A program made the translations under genes and the position numbers. Shown in pieces: positions 8,741 to 21,089 of a stretch of 64,000 nucleotides of DNA. Source of the DNA: Litoditis marina. Lineage: Eukaryota; Nematoda; Chromadorea; Rhabditida; Rhabditidae. Where the stretch lies: positions 16,958,090-17,022,089 of the forward strand of contig OZ038437.1 in assembly GCA_964036275.1 (NCBI GenBank). Reading direction: 5' to 3'. The notes beneath the pieces are model-generated. The model was not told where the DNA came from. It ran no database searches and worked only from the letters and a program-made list of their open reading frames with translations. Position 1 is the stretch's first letter, and every line of letters starts with the position of its first letter.

Positions 8741-11700
8741 GATTGAAATAGCTTCTAATCGTATGTGAGCTGAACATTCAACTCTTTCAAACGTAATTTT
8801 TGAAAAGGTTGACATTTTGGCCCATGTTCAAGTTTGCGACGCCATGGCGTCGCAAAAAATCACGTTTTTCCACGTGAAAAGTCGGATGACTCCAAATTCA
8901 AGTGAAATAGCTTCTAATCGTTGTGAGCTGAACAATCAACTCTTTCAAACGTAATTTTCGAAAAGGTTGACATTTTGGCCCATGTTCAAGTTTGCGACGC
9001 CATGGCGTCGCAAAAAATCACGTTTTTCCACGTGAAAAGTCGGATGGCTCCAAATTCGATTGAAATAGCTTCTAATCGTATGTGAGCTGGATATTCAACT
9101 CTTTCAAATGTAATTTTCGAAAAGGTTGACATTTTGGCCCATGTTCAAGTTTGCGACGCCATGGCGTCGCAAAAAATCACGTTTTTCCACGTGAAAAGTC
9201 GGATGGCTCCAAATTCGATTGAAATAGCTTCTAATCGTATGTGAGCTGGATATTCAACTCTTTCAAATGTAATTTTCGAAAAGGTTGACATTTTGGCCCA
9301 TGTTCAAGTTTGCGACGCCATGGCGTCGCAAAAAATCACGTTTTTCCACGTGAAAAGTCGGATGACTCCAAATTCGATTGAAATAGCTTCTAATCGTATG
9401 TGAGCTGAACATTCAACTCTTTCAAACGTAATTTTCGAAAAGGTTGACATTTTGGCCCATGTTCAAGTTTGCGATGCCATGGCGTCGCAAAAAATCACGT
9501 TTTTCCACGTGAAAAGTCGGATGACTCCAAATTCGATTGAAATAGCTTCTAATCGTATGTGAGCTGAACATCCAACTCTTTCAAACGTAATTTTCGAAAA
9601 GGTTGACATTTTGGCCCATGTTCAAGTTTGCGACGCCATGGCGTCGCAAAAAATCACGTTTTTCCACGTGAAAAGTCGGATGACTCCAAATTCGATTGAA
9701 ATAGCTTCTAATCGTATGTGAGCTGAACATTCAACTCTTTCAAACGTAATTTTTGAAAAGGTTGACATTTTGGCCCATGTTCAAGTTTGCGACGCCATGG
9801 CGTCGCAAAAAATCAGGTTTTTCCACGTGAAAAGTCGGATGACTCCAAATTCGATTGAAACAGCTTCCGATCGTATGTGAGCTGAACATTCAACTCTTTC
9901 AAATGTAATTTTCGAAAAGGTTGACATTTTGGCCCATGTTCAAGTTTGCGACGCCATGGCGTCGCAAAAAATCACGTTTTTCCACGTGAAAAGTCGGATG
10001 ACTCCAAATTCGATTGAAATAGCTTCTAATCGTATGTGAGCTGAACATTCAACTCTTTCAAACGTAATTTTCGAAAAGGTTGACCTTTTGGCCCATGTTC
10101 AAGTTTGCGATGCCATGGCGTCGCAAAAAATCACGTTTTTCCACGTGAAAAGTCGGATGACTCCAAATTCGATTGAAATAGCTTCTAATCGTATGTGAGC
10201 TGAACATCCAACTCTTTCAAACGTAATTTTTGAAAAGGTTGACATTTTGGCCCATGTTCAAGTTTGCGACGCCATGGCGTCGCAAAAAATCACGTTTTTC
10301 CACGTGAAAAGTCGGATGACTCCAAATTCAAGTGAAATAGCTTCTAATCGTTGTGAGCTGAACAATCAACTCTTTCAAACGTAATTTTCGAAAAGGTTGA
10401 CATTTTGGCCCATGTTCAAGTTTGCGACGAGATGGCGTCGCAAAAAAATCACGTTTTTACACGTGAAAAGTCGGATGACTCCAAATTCGATTGAAATAGC
10501 TTCTAATCGTATGTGAGCTGAATATTCAACTCTTTCAAATGTAATTTTCGAAAAGGTTGACATTTTGGCCCATGTTCAAGTTTGCGACGCCATGGCGTCG
10601 CAAAAAAATCACGTTTTTCCACGTGAAAAGTCGGATGACTCCAAATTCGATTGAAAAAGCTTCTAACCGTATGTGAGCTGAATATTCAACTCTTTCAAAT
10701 GTAATTTTCGAAGAGGTTGGCATTGTGGCCCATGTTCAAGTTTGCGACGCCATGGCGTCGCAAAAAATCACGTTTTTCCACGTGAAAAGTCGGATGACTC
10801 CAAATTCGATTGAAATAGCTTCTAATCGTATGTGAGCTGAATATTCAACTCTTTCAAATGTAATTTTCGAAAAGGTTGACATTTTGGCCCATGTTCAAGT
10901 TTGCGACGCCATGGCGTCGCAAAAAAATCACGTTTTTCCACGTGAAAAGTCGGATGACTCCAAATTCGATTGAAATAGCTTCTAACCGTATGTGAGCTGA
11001 ATATTCAACTCTTTCAAATGTAATTTTCGAAAAGGTTGACATTTCAGCCCATGTTCAAATTTGCGACGCCATGGCGTCGCAAAAAATCACGTTTTTCCAC
11101 GTGAAAAGTCGGATGACTCCAAATTCGATTGAAATAGCTTCTAATCGTATGTGAGCTGAATATTCAACTCTTTCAAATGTAATTTTCGAAGAGGTTGGCA
11201 TTGTGGCCCATGTTCAAGTTTGCGACGCCATGGCGTCGCAAAAAATCACGTTTTTCCACGTGAAAAGTCGGATGACTCCAAATTCGATTGAAATAGCTTC
11301 TAATCGTATGTGAGCTAAACATTCAACTCTTTCAAACGTAATTTTCGAAAAGGTTGACATTTCAGCCCATGTTCAAATTTGCGACGCCATGGCGTCGCAA
11401 AAAATCACGTTTTTCCACGTGAAAAGTCGGATGACTCCAAATTCGATTGAAACAGCTTCCGATCGTATGTGAGCTGAACATTCAACTCTTTCAAACGTAA
11501 TTTTTGAAAAGGTTGACATTTTGGCCCATGTTCAAGTTTGCGACGCCATGGCGTCGCAAAAAATCACGTTTTTCCACGTGAAAAGTCGGATGACTTCAAA
11601 TTCAAGTGAAATAGCTTCTAATCGTTGTGAGCTGAACAATCAACTCTTTCAAACGTAATTTTCGAAAAGGTTGACATTTTGGCCCATGTTCAAGTTTGCG

Positions 11701-12477
11701 ACGAGATGGCGTCGCAAAAAAATCACGTTTTTCCACGTGAAAAGTCGGATGACTCCAAATTCGATTGAAATAGCTTCTAATCGTATGTGAGCTGAATATT
11801 GAACTCTTTCAAATGTAATTTTCGAAAAGGTTGACATTTTGGCCCATGTTCAAGTTTGCGACGCCATGGCGTCGCAAAAAATCACGTTTTTCCACGTGAA
11901 AAGTCGGATGGCTCCAAATTCGATTGAAATAGCTTCTAATCGTATGTGAGCTGGATATTCAACTCTTTCAAATGTAATTTTCGAAAAGGTTGACATTTTG
12001 GCCCATGTTCAAGTTTGCGACGCCATGGCGTCGCAAAAAATCACGTTTTTCCACGTGAAAAGTCGGATGACTCCAAATTCGATTGAAATAGCTTCTAATC
12101 GTATGTGAGCTGAACATTCAACTCTTTCAAACGTAATTTTCGAAAAGGTTGACATTTTGGCCCATGTTCAAGTTTGCGACGCCATGGCGTCGCAAAAAAT
12201 CACGTTTTTCCACGTGAAAAGTCGGATGACTCCAAATTTGATTGAAATAGCTTCTAATCGTATGTGAGCTGAACATCCAACTCTTTCAAACGTAATTTTT
12301 GAAAAGGTTGACATTTTGGCCCATGTTCAAGTTTGCGACGCCATGGCGTCGCAAAAAATCACGTTTTTCCACGTGAAAAGTCGGATGACTCCAAATTCAA
12401 GTGAAATAGCTTCTAATCGTTGTGAGCTGAACAATCAACTCTTTCAAACGTAATTTTCGAAAAGGTTGACATTTTGG
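8741..12477. repeat. Mixed monomer region with 4-mer echo
   Basis: This stretch mixes N, C, Q, G, T, K and B units. A 636-bp echo is marked by GCGATGCC at 9471 and 10107 and covers about four monomers. One unit has TTTTTACACGTG (10453), and one reads GAAAAAGCTTC (10654). Two units have CATTTCAGCCC with CAAATTTGCG (11041, 11360). TATTGAAC occurs near 11798 and recurs at 16559 and 17821, linking this stretch to the 1262-bp units. No gene is seen. Confidence 0.85.
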
Positions 12478-14929
12478 CCCATGTTCAAGTTTGCGACGAG
12501 ATGGCGTCGCAAAAAAATCACGTTTTTCCACGTGAAAAGTCGGATGACTCCAAATTCGATTGAAATAGCTTCTAATCGTATGTGAGCTGAACATCCAACT
12601 CTTTCAAACGTAATTTTTGAAAAGGTTGACATTTTGGCCCATGTTCAAGTTTGCGACGACATGGCGTCGCAAAAAAATCACGTTTTTCCACGTGAAAAGT
12701 CGGATGACTCCAAATTCGATTGAAATAGCTTCTAATCGTATGTGAGCTGAATATTCAACTCTTTCAAATGTAATTTTCGAAAAGGTTGACATTTTGGCCC
12801 ATGTTCAAGTTTGCGACGCCATGGCGTCGCAAAAAATCACGTTTTTCCACGTGAAAAGTCGGATGGCTCCAAATTCGATTGAAATAGCTTTTAATCGTAT
12901 GTGAGCTGGATATTCAACTCTTTCAAATGTAATTTTCGAAAAGGTTGACATTTTGGCCCATGTTCAAGTTTGCGACGCCATGGCGTCGCAAAAAATCACG
13001 TTTTTCCACGTGAAAAGTCGGATGACTCCAAATTCGATTGAAATAGCTTCTAATCGTATGTGAGCTGAACATTCAACTCTTTCAAACGTAATTTTCGAAA
13101 AGGTTGACATTTTGGCCCATGTTCAAGTTTGCGACGCCATGGCGTCGCAAAAAATCACGTTTTTCCACGTGAAAAGGCGGATGACTCCAAATTCGATTGA
13201 AATAGCTTCTAATCGTATGTGAACTGAATATTCAACTCTTTCGAATGTAATTTTCGAAAAGGTTGACATTTTGGCCCATGTTCAAGTTTGCGACGCCATG
13301 GCGTCGCAAAAAATCACGTTTTCCCACGTGAAAAGTCGGATGACTCCAAATTTAATTGAAATAGCTTCTAATCGTATGTGAGCTGAGCATTCAACTCTTT
13401 CAAACGTAATTTTCGAAAAGGTGGTTATTTTGGCCCATGTTCAAGTTTGCGACGCCATGGCGTCGCAAAAATCCACGTTTTTTCACGTGAAAAGTAGGAT
13501 GACTCCAAATTCAAGTGAAATAGCTTCTAATCGTATGTGAGCTGAACATTCAACTCTTTCAAACGTAATTTTCGAAAAGGTGGTTATTTTGGCCCATGTT
13601 CAAGTTTGCGACGCCATGGCGTCGCAAAAATCCACGTTTTTTCACGTGAAAAGTCGGATGACTCCAAATTTAATTGAAATAGCTTCTAATCGTATGTGAG
13701 CTGAGCATTCAACTCTTTCAAACGTAATTTTCGAAAAGGTGGTTATTTTGGCCCATGTTCAAGTTTGCGACGAGATGGCGTCGCAAAAAAATCACGTTTT
13801 TCCACGTGAAAAGTCGGATGACTCCAAATTCGATTGAAATAGCTTCTAATCGTATGTGAGCTGAACATCCAACTCTTTCAAACGTAATTTTTGAAAAGGT
13901 TGACATTTTGGCCCATGTTCAAGTTTGCGACGACATGGCGTCGCAAAAAAATCACGTTTTTCCACGTGAAAAGTCGGATGACTCCAAATTCGATTGAAAT
14001 AGCTTCTAATCGTATGTGAGCTGAATATTCAACTCTTTCAAATGTAATTTTCGAAAAGGTTGACATTTTGGCCCATGTTCAAGTTTGCGACGCCATGGCG
14101 TCGCAAAAAATCACGTTTTTCCACGTGAAAAGTCGGATGGCTCCAAATTCGATTGAAATAGCTTTTAATCGTATGTGAGCTAGATATTCAACTCTTTCAA
14201 ATGTAATTTTCGAAAAGGTTGACATTTTGGCCCATGTTCAAGTTTGCGACGCCATGGCGTCGCAAAAAATCACGTTTTTCCACGTGAAAAGTCGGATGAC
14301 TCCAAATTCGATTGAAATAGCTTCTAATCGTATGTGAGCTGAACATTCAACTCTTTCAAACGTAATTTTCGAAAAGGTTGACATTTTGGCCCATGTTCAA
14401 GTTTGCGACGCCATGGCGTCGCAAAAAATCACGTTTTTCCACGTGAAAAGGCGGATGACTCCAAATTCGATTGAAATAGCTTCTAATCGTATGTGAACTG
14501 AATATTCAACTCTTTCGAATGTAATTTTCGAAAAGGTTGACATTTTGGCCCATGTTCAAGTTTGCGACGCCATGGCGTCGCAAAAAATCACGTTTTCCCA
14601 CGTGAAAAGTCGGATGACTCCAAATTTAATTGAAATAGCTTCTAATCGTATGTGAGCTGAGCATTCAACTCTTTCAAACGTAATTTTCGAAAAGGTGGTT
14701 ATTTTGGCCCATGTTCAAGTTTGCGACGCCATGGCGTCGCAAAAATCCACGTTTTTTCACGTGAAAAGTAGGATGACTCCAAATTCAAGTGAAATAGCTT
14801 CTAATCGTATGTGAGCTGAACATTCAACTCTTTCAAACGTAAGTTTCGAAAAGGTGGTTATTTTGGCCCATGTTCAAGTTTGCGACGCCATGGCGTCGCA
14901 AAAATCCACGTTTTTTCACGTGAAAAGTC
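12478..14929. repeat. Tandem duplication, offset 1274 bp (8 monomers)
   Basis: About 12478-13655 matches 13752-14929. Shared markers are CGAGATGG then CGACATGG units, the CTTTTAATCG unit (12890, 14164), GTGAACTGAATATTC (13219, 14493), TTTCGAATG, TTTTCCCACGTG and the GGTGGTTATTTTGG units. Copies differ at GAGCTGGATA versus GAGCTAGATA, and AACGTAATTTT versus AACGTAAGTTT (14840). The unit is 8 monomers plus 2 bp. Confidence 0.85.
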
Positions 14930-15200
14930 GGATGACTCCAAATTCAAGTGAAATAGCTTCTAATCGTATGTGAGCTGAACATTCAACTCTTTCAAACGTA
15001 ATTTTCGAAAAGGTGGTTATTTTGGCCCATGTTCAAGTTTGCGACGCCATGGCGTCGCAAAAATCCACGTTTTTTCACGTGAAAAGTCGGATGACTCCAA
15101 ATTTAATTGAAATAGCTTCTAATCGTATGTGAGCTGAGCATTCAACTCTTTCAAACGTAATTTTCGAAAAGGTGGTTATTTTGGCCCATGTTCAAGTTTG
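13416..15200. repeat. Local GGTTATTTT / TTCACGTG variant family
   Basis: A run of monomers replaces GGTTGACATTTTGG by GGTGGTTATTTTGG, and most also replace ATCACGTTTTTCCACGTG by the ATCCACG plus T6 plus CACGTG form. I saw these linked changes only in this part of the window (for example 13421, 13580, 13737, 14694, 14855, 15012, 15171). The last unit keeps the first change and loses the second. This is a young, spatially confined subfamily. Confidence 0.85.
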
Positions 15201-16124
15201 CGACGCCATGGCGTCGCAAAAAATCACGTTTTTCCACGTGAAAAGGCGGATGACTCCAAATTCGATTGAAATAGCTTCTAACCGTATGTGAGCTGAATAT
15301 TCAACTCTTTCAAATGTAATTTTCGAAAAGGTTGACATTTTGGCCCATGTTCAAGTTTGCGACGCCATGGCGTCGCAAAAAATCACGTTTTTCCACGTGA
15401 AAAGTCGGATGACTCCAAATTCGATTGAAATAGCTTCTAATCGTATGTGAGCTGAACATCCAACTCTTTCAAACGTAATTTTTGAAAAGGTTGACATTTT
15501 GGCCCATGTTCAAGTTTGCGACGCCATGGCGTCGCAAAAAAATCACGTTTTTCCACGTGAAAAGTCGGATGACTCCAAATTCAAGTGAAATAGCTTCTAA
15601 TCGTTGTGAGCTGAACAATCAACTCTTTCAAACGTAATTTTCGAAAAGGTTGACATTTTGGCCCATGTTCAAGTTTGCGACGAGATGCCGTCGCAAAAAA
15701 ATCACGTTTTTCCACGTGAAAAGTCGGATGACTCCAAATTCGATTGAAATAGCTTCTAATCGTATGTGAGCTGAATATTCAACTCTTTCAAATGTAATTT
15801 TCGAAAAGGTTGACATTTTGGCCCATGTTCAAGTTTGCGACGCCATGGCGTCGCAAAAAAATCACGTTTTTCCACGTGAAAAGTCGGATGACTCCAAATT
15901 CGATTGAAATAGCTTCTAACCGTATGTGAGCTGAATATTCAACTCTTTCAAATGTAATTTTCGAAGAGGTTGGCATTGTGGCCCATGTTCAAGTTTGCGA
16001 CGCCATGGCGTCGCAAAAAATCACGTTTTTCCACGTGAAAAGTCGGATGACTCCAAATTCTTTAAATAGCTTCTAATCGTATGTGAGCTGAATATTCAAC
16101 TCTTTCAAATGTAATTTTCGAAAA
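15200..16124. repeat. Mixed monomers before the 1262-bp units
   Basis: About six monomers, including two (15628-15976) closely matching 10375-10723 and 20375-20723. One palindrome reads CGAGATGCCGTCGC (15682), the only centre variant of this kind I saw. One unit has CCAAATTCTTTAAATAGC (16052), a 2-bp net deletion that removes GATTG. No gene is seen. Confidence 0.85.
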
Positions 16125-18737
16125 GGTTGACATTTTGGCCCATGTTCAAGTTTGCGACGCCATGGCGTCGCAAAAAATCACGTTTTTCCACGTGAAAAGT
16201 CGGATGACTCCAAATTCGATTGAAACAGCTTCCGATCGTATGTGAGCTGAACATTCAACTCTTTCAAATGTAATTTTCGAAAAGGTTGACATTTTGGCCC
16301 ATGTTCAAGTTTGCGACGCCATGGCGTCGCAAAAAATCACGTTTTTCCACGTGAAATTCAAATTCAAGTGAAATAGCTTCTAATCGTTGTGAGCTGAACA
16401 ATCAACTCTTTCAAACGTAATTTTCGAAAAGGTTGACATTTTGGCCCATGTTCAAGTTTGCGACGAGATGGCGTCGCAAAAAAATCACGTTTTTCCACGT
16501 GAAAAGTCGGATGACTCCAAATTCGATTGAAATAGCTTCTAATCGTATGTGAGCTGAATATTGAACTCTTTCAAATGTAATTTTCGAAAAGGTTGACATT
16601 TTGGCCCATGTTCAAGTTTGCGACGCCATGGCGTCGCAAAAAATCACGTTTTTCCACGTGAAAAGTCGGATGACTCCAAATTCAAGTGAAATAGCTTCTA
16701 ATCGTATGTGAGCTGAACATTCAACTCTTTCAAACGTAATTTTCGAAAAGGTTGACATTTTGGCCCATGTTCAAGTTTGCGACGCCATGGCGTCGCAAAA
16801 AAATCACGTTTTTCCACGTGAAAAGTCGGATGACTCCAAATTCGATTGAAATAGCTTCTAATCGTATGTGAGCTGAATATTCAACTCTTTCAAATGTAAT
16901 TTTCGAAAAGGTTGACATTTTGGCCCATGTTCAAGTTTGCGACGCCATGGCGTCGCAAAAAATCACGTTTTTCCACGTGAAAAGTAGGATGACTCCAAAT
17001 TCGATTGAAATAGCTTCTAACCGTATGTGAGCTGAATATTCAACTCTTTCAAATGTAATTTTCGAAAAGGTTGACATTTTGGCCCATGTTCAAGTTTACG
17101 ACGCCATGGCGTCGCAAAAAATCACGTTTTTCCACGTGAAAAGTCGGATGACTCCAAATTCGATTGAAATAGCTTCTAATCGTATGTGAGCTGAACATCC
17201 AACTCTTTCAAACGTAATTTTTGAAAAGGTTGACATTTTTGCCCATGTTCAAGTTTGCGACGCCATGGCGTCGCAAAAAATCACGTTTTTCCACGTGAAA
17301 AGTCGGATGACTCCAAATTCGATTGAAATAGCTTCCGATCGTATGTGAGCTGAACATTCAAATCTTTCAAACGTAGTTTTCGAAAAGGTTGACATTTTGG
17401 CCCATGTTCAAGTTTGCGACGCCATGGCGTCGCAAAAAATCACGTTTTTCCACGTGAAAAGTCGGATGACTCCAAATTCGATTGAAACAGCTTCCGATCG
17501 TATGTGAGCTGAACATTCAACTCTTTCAAATGTAATTTTCGAAAAGGTTGACATTTTGGCCCATGTTCAAGTTTGCGACGCCATGGCGTCGCAAAAAATC
17601 ACGTTTTTCCACGTGAAATTCAAATTCAAGTGAAATAGCTTCTAATCGTTGTGAGCTGAACAATCAACTCTTTCAAACGTAATTTTCGAAAAGGTTGACA
17701 TTTTGGCCCATGTTCAAGTTTGCGACGAGATGGCGTCGCAAAAAAATCACGTTTTTCCACGTGAAAAGTCGGATGACTCCAAATTCGATTGAAATAGCTT
17801 CTAATCGTATGTGAGCTGAATATTGAACTCTTTCAAATGTAATTTTCGAAAAGGTTGACATTTTGGCCCATGTTCAAGTTTGCGACGCCATGGCGTCGCA
17901 AAAAATCACGTTTTTCCACGTGAAAAGTCGGATGACTCCAAATTCAAGTGAAATAGCTTCTAATCGTATGTGAGCTGAACATTCAACTCTTTCAAACGTA
18001 ATTTTCGAAAAGGTTGACATTTTGGCCCATGTTCAAGTTTGCGACGCCATGGCGTCGCAAAAAAATCACGTTTTTCCACGTGAAAAGTCGGATGACTCCA
18101 AATTCGATTGAAATAGCTTCTAATCGTATGTGAGCTGAATATTCAACTCTTTCAAATGTAATTTTCGAAAAGGTTGACATTTTGGCCCATGTTCAAGTTT
18201 GCGACGCCATGGCGTCGCAAAAAATCACGTTTTTCCACGTGAAAAGTAGGATGACTCCAAATTCGATTGAAATAGCTTCTAACCGTATGTGAGCTGAATA
18301 TTCAACTCTTTCAAATGTAATTTTCGAAAAGGTTGACATTTTGGCCCATGTTCAAGTTTACGACGCCATGGCGTCGCAAAAAATCACGTTTTTCCACGTG
18401 AAAAGTCGGATGACTCCAAATTCGATTGAAATAGCTTCTAATCGTATGTGAGCTGAACATCCAACTCTTTCAAACGTAATTTTTGAAAAGGTTGACATTT
18501 TTGCCCATGTTCAAGTTTGCGACGCCATGGCGTCGCAAAAAATCACGTTTTTCCACGTGAAAAGTCGGATGACTCCAAATTCGATTGAAATAGCTTCCGA
18601 TCGTATGTGAGCTGAACATTCAAATCTTTCAAACGTAGTTTTCGAAAAGGTTGACATTTTGGCCCATGTTCAAGTTTGCGACGCCATGGCGTCGCAAAAA
18701 ATCACGTTTTTCCACGTGAAAAGTCGGATGACTCCAA
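16125..18737. repeat. 8-monomer higher-order repeat, 1262 bp, two tandem copies
   Basis: Copy 1 starts near 16125 and copy 2 near 17387. The diagnostic mark is a 14-bp-scale deletion giving CACGTGAAATTCAAATTC (16349 and 17611), which removes the GTCGGATGACTCC stretch. Also shared are TATTGAAC, the GTAGG unit, TTTACGACGCC (17095 and 18357), CATTTTTGCCC (17232, 18494) and a CGAT unit with CAAATC and GTAGTTTTCG. The two copies looked identical where compared. Confidence 0.9.
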
Positions 18738-19040
18738 ATTCGATTGAAATAGCTTCCGATCGTATGTGAGCTGAACATTCAAATCTTTCAAACGTAGTTT
18801 TCGAAAAGGTTGACATTTTGGCCCATGTTCAAGTTTGCGACGCCATGGCGTCGCAAAAAATCACGTTTTTCCACGTGAAAAGTCGGATGACTCCAAATTC
18901 GATTGAAATAGCTTCCGATCGTATGTGAGCTGAACATTCAAATCTTTCAAACGTAGTTTTCGAAAAGGTTGACATTTTGGCCCATGTTCAAGTTTGCGAC
19001 GCCATGGCGTCGCAAAAAATCACGTTTTCCCACGTGAAAA
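18590..19040. repeat. Single-monomer triplication (CTTCCGATCG / CAAATC type)
   Basis: Three successive near-identical units carry CTTCCGATCG, ATTCAAATC and AACGTAGTTTTCG. The same trio recurs at about 24150-24550 and 30660-31060, so it was copied as a block. Single or paired relatives are at 17330, 33370 and 35280. Confidence 0.85.
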
Positions 19041-21089
19041 GTCGGATGACTCCAAATTTAATTGAAATAGCTTCTAATCGTATGTGAGCTGAGCATTCAA
19101 CTCTTTCAAACGTAATTTTCGAAAAGGTTGACATTTTGGCCCATGTTCAAGTTTGCGACGCCATGGCGTCGCAAAAAATCACGTTTTTCCACGTGAAAAG
19201 TCGGATGACTCCAAATTCGATTGAAATAGCTTCTAATCGTATGTGAGCTGAACATTCAACTCTTTCAAACGTAATTTTCGAAAAGGTTGACATTTTGGCC
19301 CATGTTCAAGTTTGCGACGCCATGGCGTCGCAAAAAATCACGTTTTTCCACGTGAAAAGTCGGATGACTCCAAATTCAAGTGAAATAGCTTCTAATCGTT
19401 GTGAGCTGAACAATCAACTCTTTCAAACGTAATTTTCGAAAAGGTTGACATTTTGGCCCATGTTCAAGTTTGCGACGCCATGGCGTCGCAAAAAATCACG
19501 TTTTTCCACGTGAAAAGTCGGATGACTCCAAATTCGATTGAAATAGCTTCTAATCGTATGTGAGCTGAACATCCAACTCTTTCAAACGTAATTTTTGAAA
19601 AGGTTGACATTTTGGCCCATGTTCAAGTTTGCGACGCCATGGCGTCGCAAAAAATCACGTTTTTCCACGTGAAAAGTCGGATGACTCCAAATTCAAGTGA
19701 AATAGCTTCTAATCGTTGTGAGCTGAACAATCAACTCTTTCAAACGTAATTTTCGAAAAGGCTGACATTTTGGCCCATGTTCAAGTTTGCGACGAGATGG
19801 CGTCGCAAAAAAATCACGTTTTTCCACGTGAAAAGTCGGATGACTCCAAATTCGATTGAAATAGCTTCTAATCGTATGTGAGCTGAATATTCAACTCTTT
19901 CAAATGTAATTTTCGGAAAGGTTGACATTTTGGCCCATGTTCAAGTTTGCGACGCCATGGCGTCGCAAAAAATCACGTTTTTCCACGTGAAAAGTCGGAT
20001 GACTCCAAATTCAAGTGAAATAGCTTCTAATCGTTGTGAGCTGAACAATCAACTCTTTCAAACGTAATTTTCGAAAAGGTTGACATTTTGGCCCATGTTC
20101 AAGTTTGCGACGCCATGGCGTCGCAAAAAATCACGTTTTTCCACGTGAAAAGTCGGATGACTCCAAATTCGATTGAAATAGCTTCTAATCGTATGTGAGC
20201 TGAACATCCAACTCTTTCAAACGTAATTTTTGAAAAGGTTGACATTTTGGCCCATGTTCAAGTTTGCGACGCCATGGCGTCGCAAAAAATCACGTTTTTC
20301 CACGTGAAAAGTCGGATGACTCCAAATTCAAGTGAAATAGCTTCTAATCGTTGTGAGCTGAACAATCAACTCTTTCAAACGTAATTTTCGAAAAGGTTGA
20401 CATTTTGGCCCATGTTCAAGTTTGCGACGAGATGGCGTCGCAAAAAAATCACGTTTTTCCACGTGAAAAGTCGGATGACTCCAAATTCGATTGAAATAGC
20501 TTCTAATCGTATGTGAGCTGAATATTCAACTCTTTCAAATGTAATTTTCGAAAAGGTTGACATTTTGGCCCATGTTCAAGTTTGCGACGCCATGGCGTCG
20601 CAAAAAAATCACGTTTTTCCACGTGAAAAGTCGGATGACTCCAAATTCGATTGAAATAGCTTCTAACCGTATGTGAGCTGAATATTCAACTCTTTCAAAT
20701 GTAATTTTCGAAGAGGTTGGCATTGTGGCCCATGTTCAAGTTTGCGACGCCATGGCGTCGCAAAAAATCACGTTTTTCCACGTGAAAAGTCGGATGACTC
20801 CAAATTCGATTGAAATAGCTTCTAATCGTATGTGAGCTGAACATCCAACTCTTTCAAACGTAATTTTTGAAAAGGTTGACATTTTGGCCCATGTTCAAGT
20901 TTGCGACGCCATGGCGTCGCAAAAAATCACGTTTTTCCACGTGAAAAGTCGGATGACTCCAAATTCGATTGAAATAGCTTCTAATCGTATGTGAGCTGAA
21001 CATCCAACTCTTTCAAACGTAATTTTTGAAAAGGTTGACATTTTGGCCCATGTTCAAGTTTGCGACGCCATGGCGTCGCAAAAAAATCA
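19041..21089. repeat. 635-bp four-monomer units (Q and C families)
   Basis: Q-type units with TCAAGTGAAATAG and CGTTGTGAGC alternate with C-type units. The unit starting near 19740 recurs at 20375, an offset of 635. The CGAGATGG palindrome with A7 marks one member of each. GGCTGACATTTTGG and TTTTCGGAAAGG near 19760 and 19912 are private changes in the first copy. Three consecutive C units follow at 20800-21060. No gene is seen. Confidence 0.8.
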
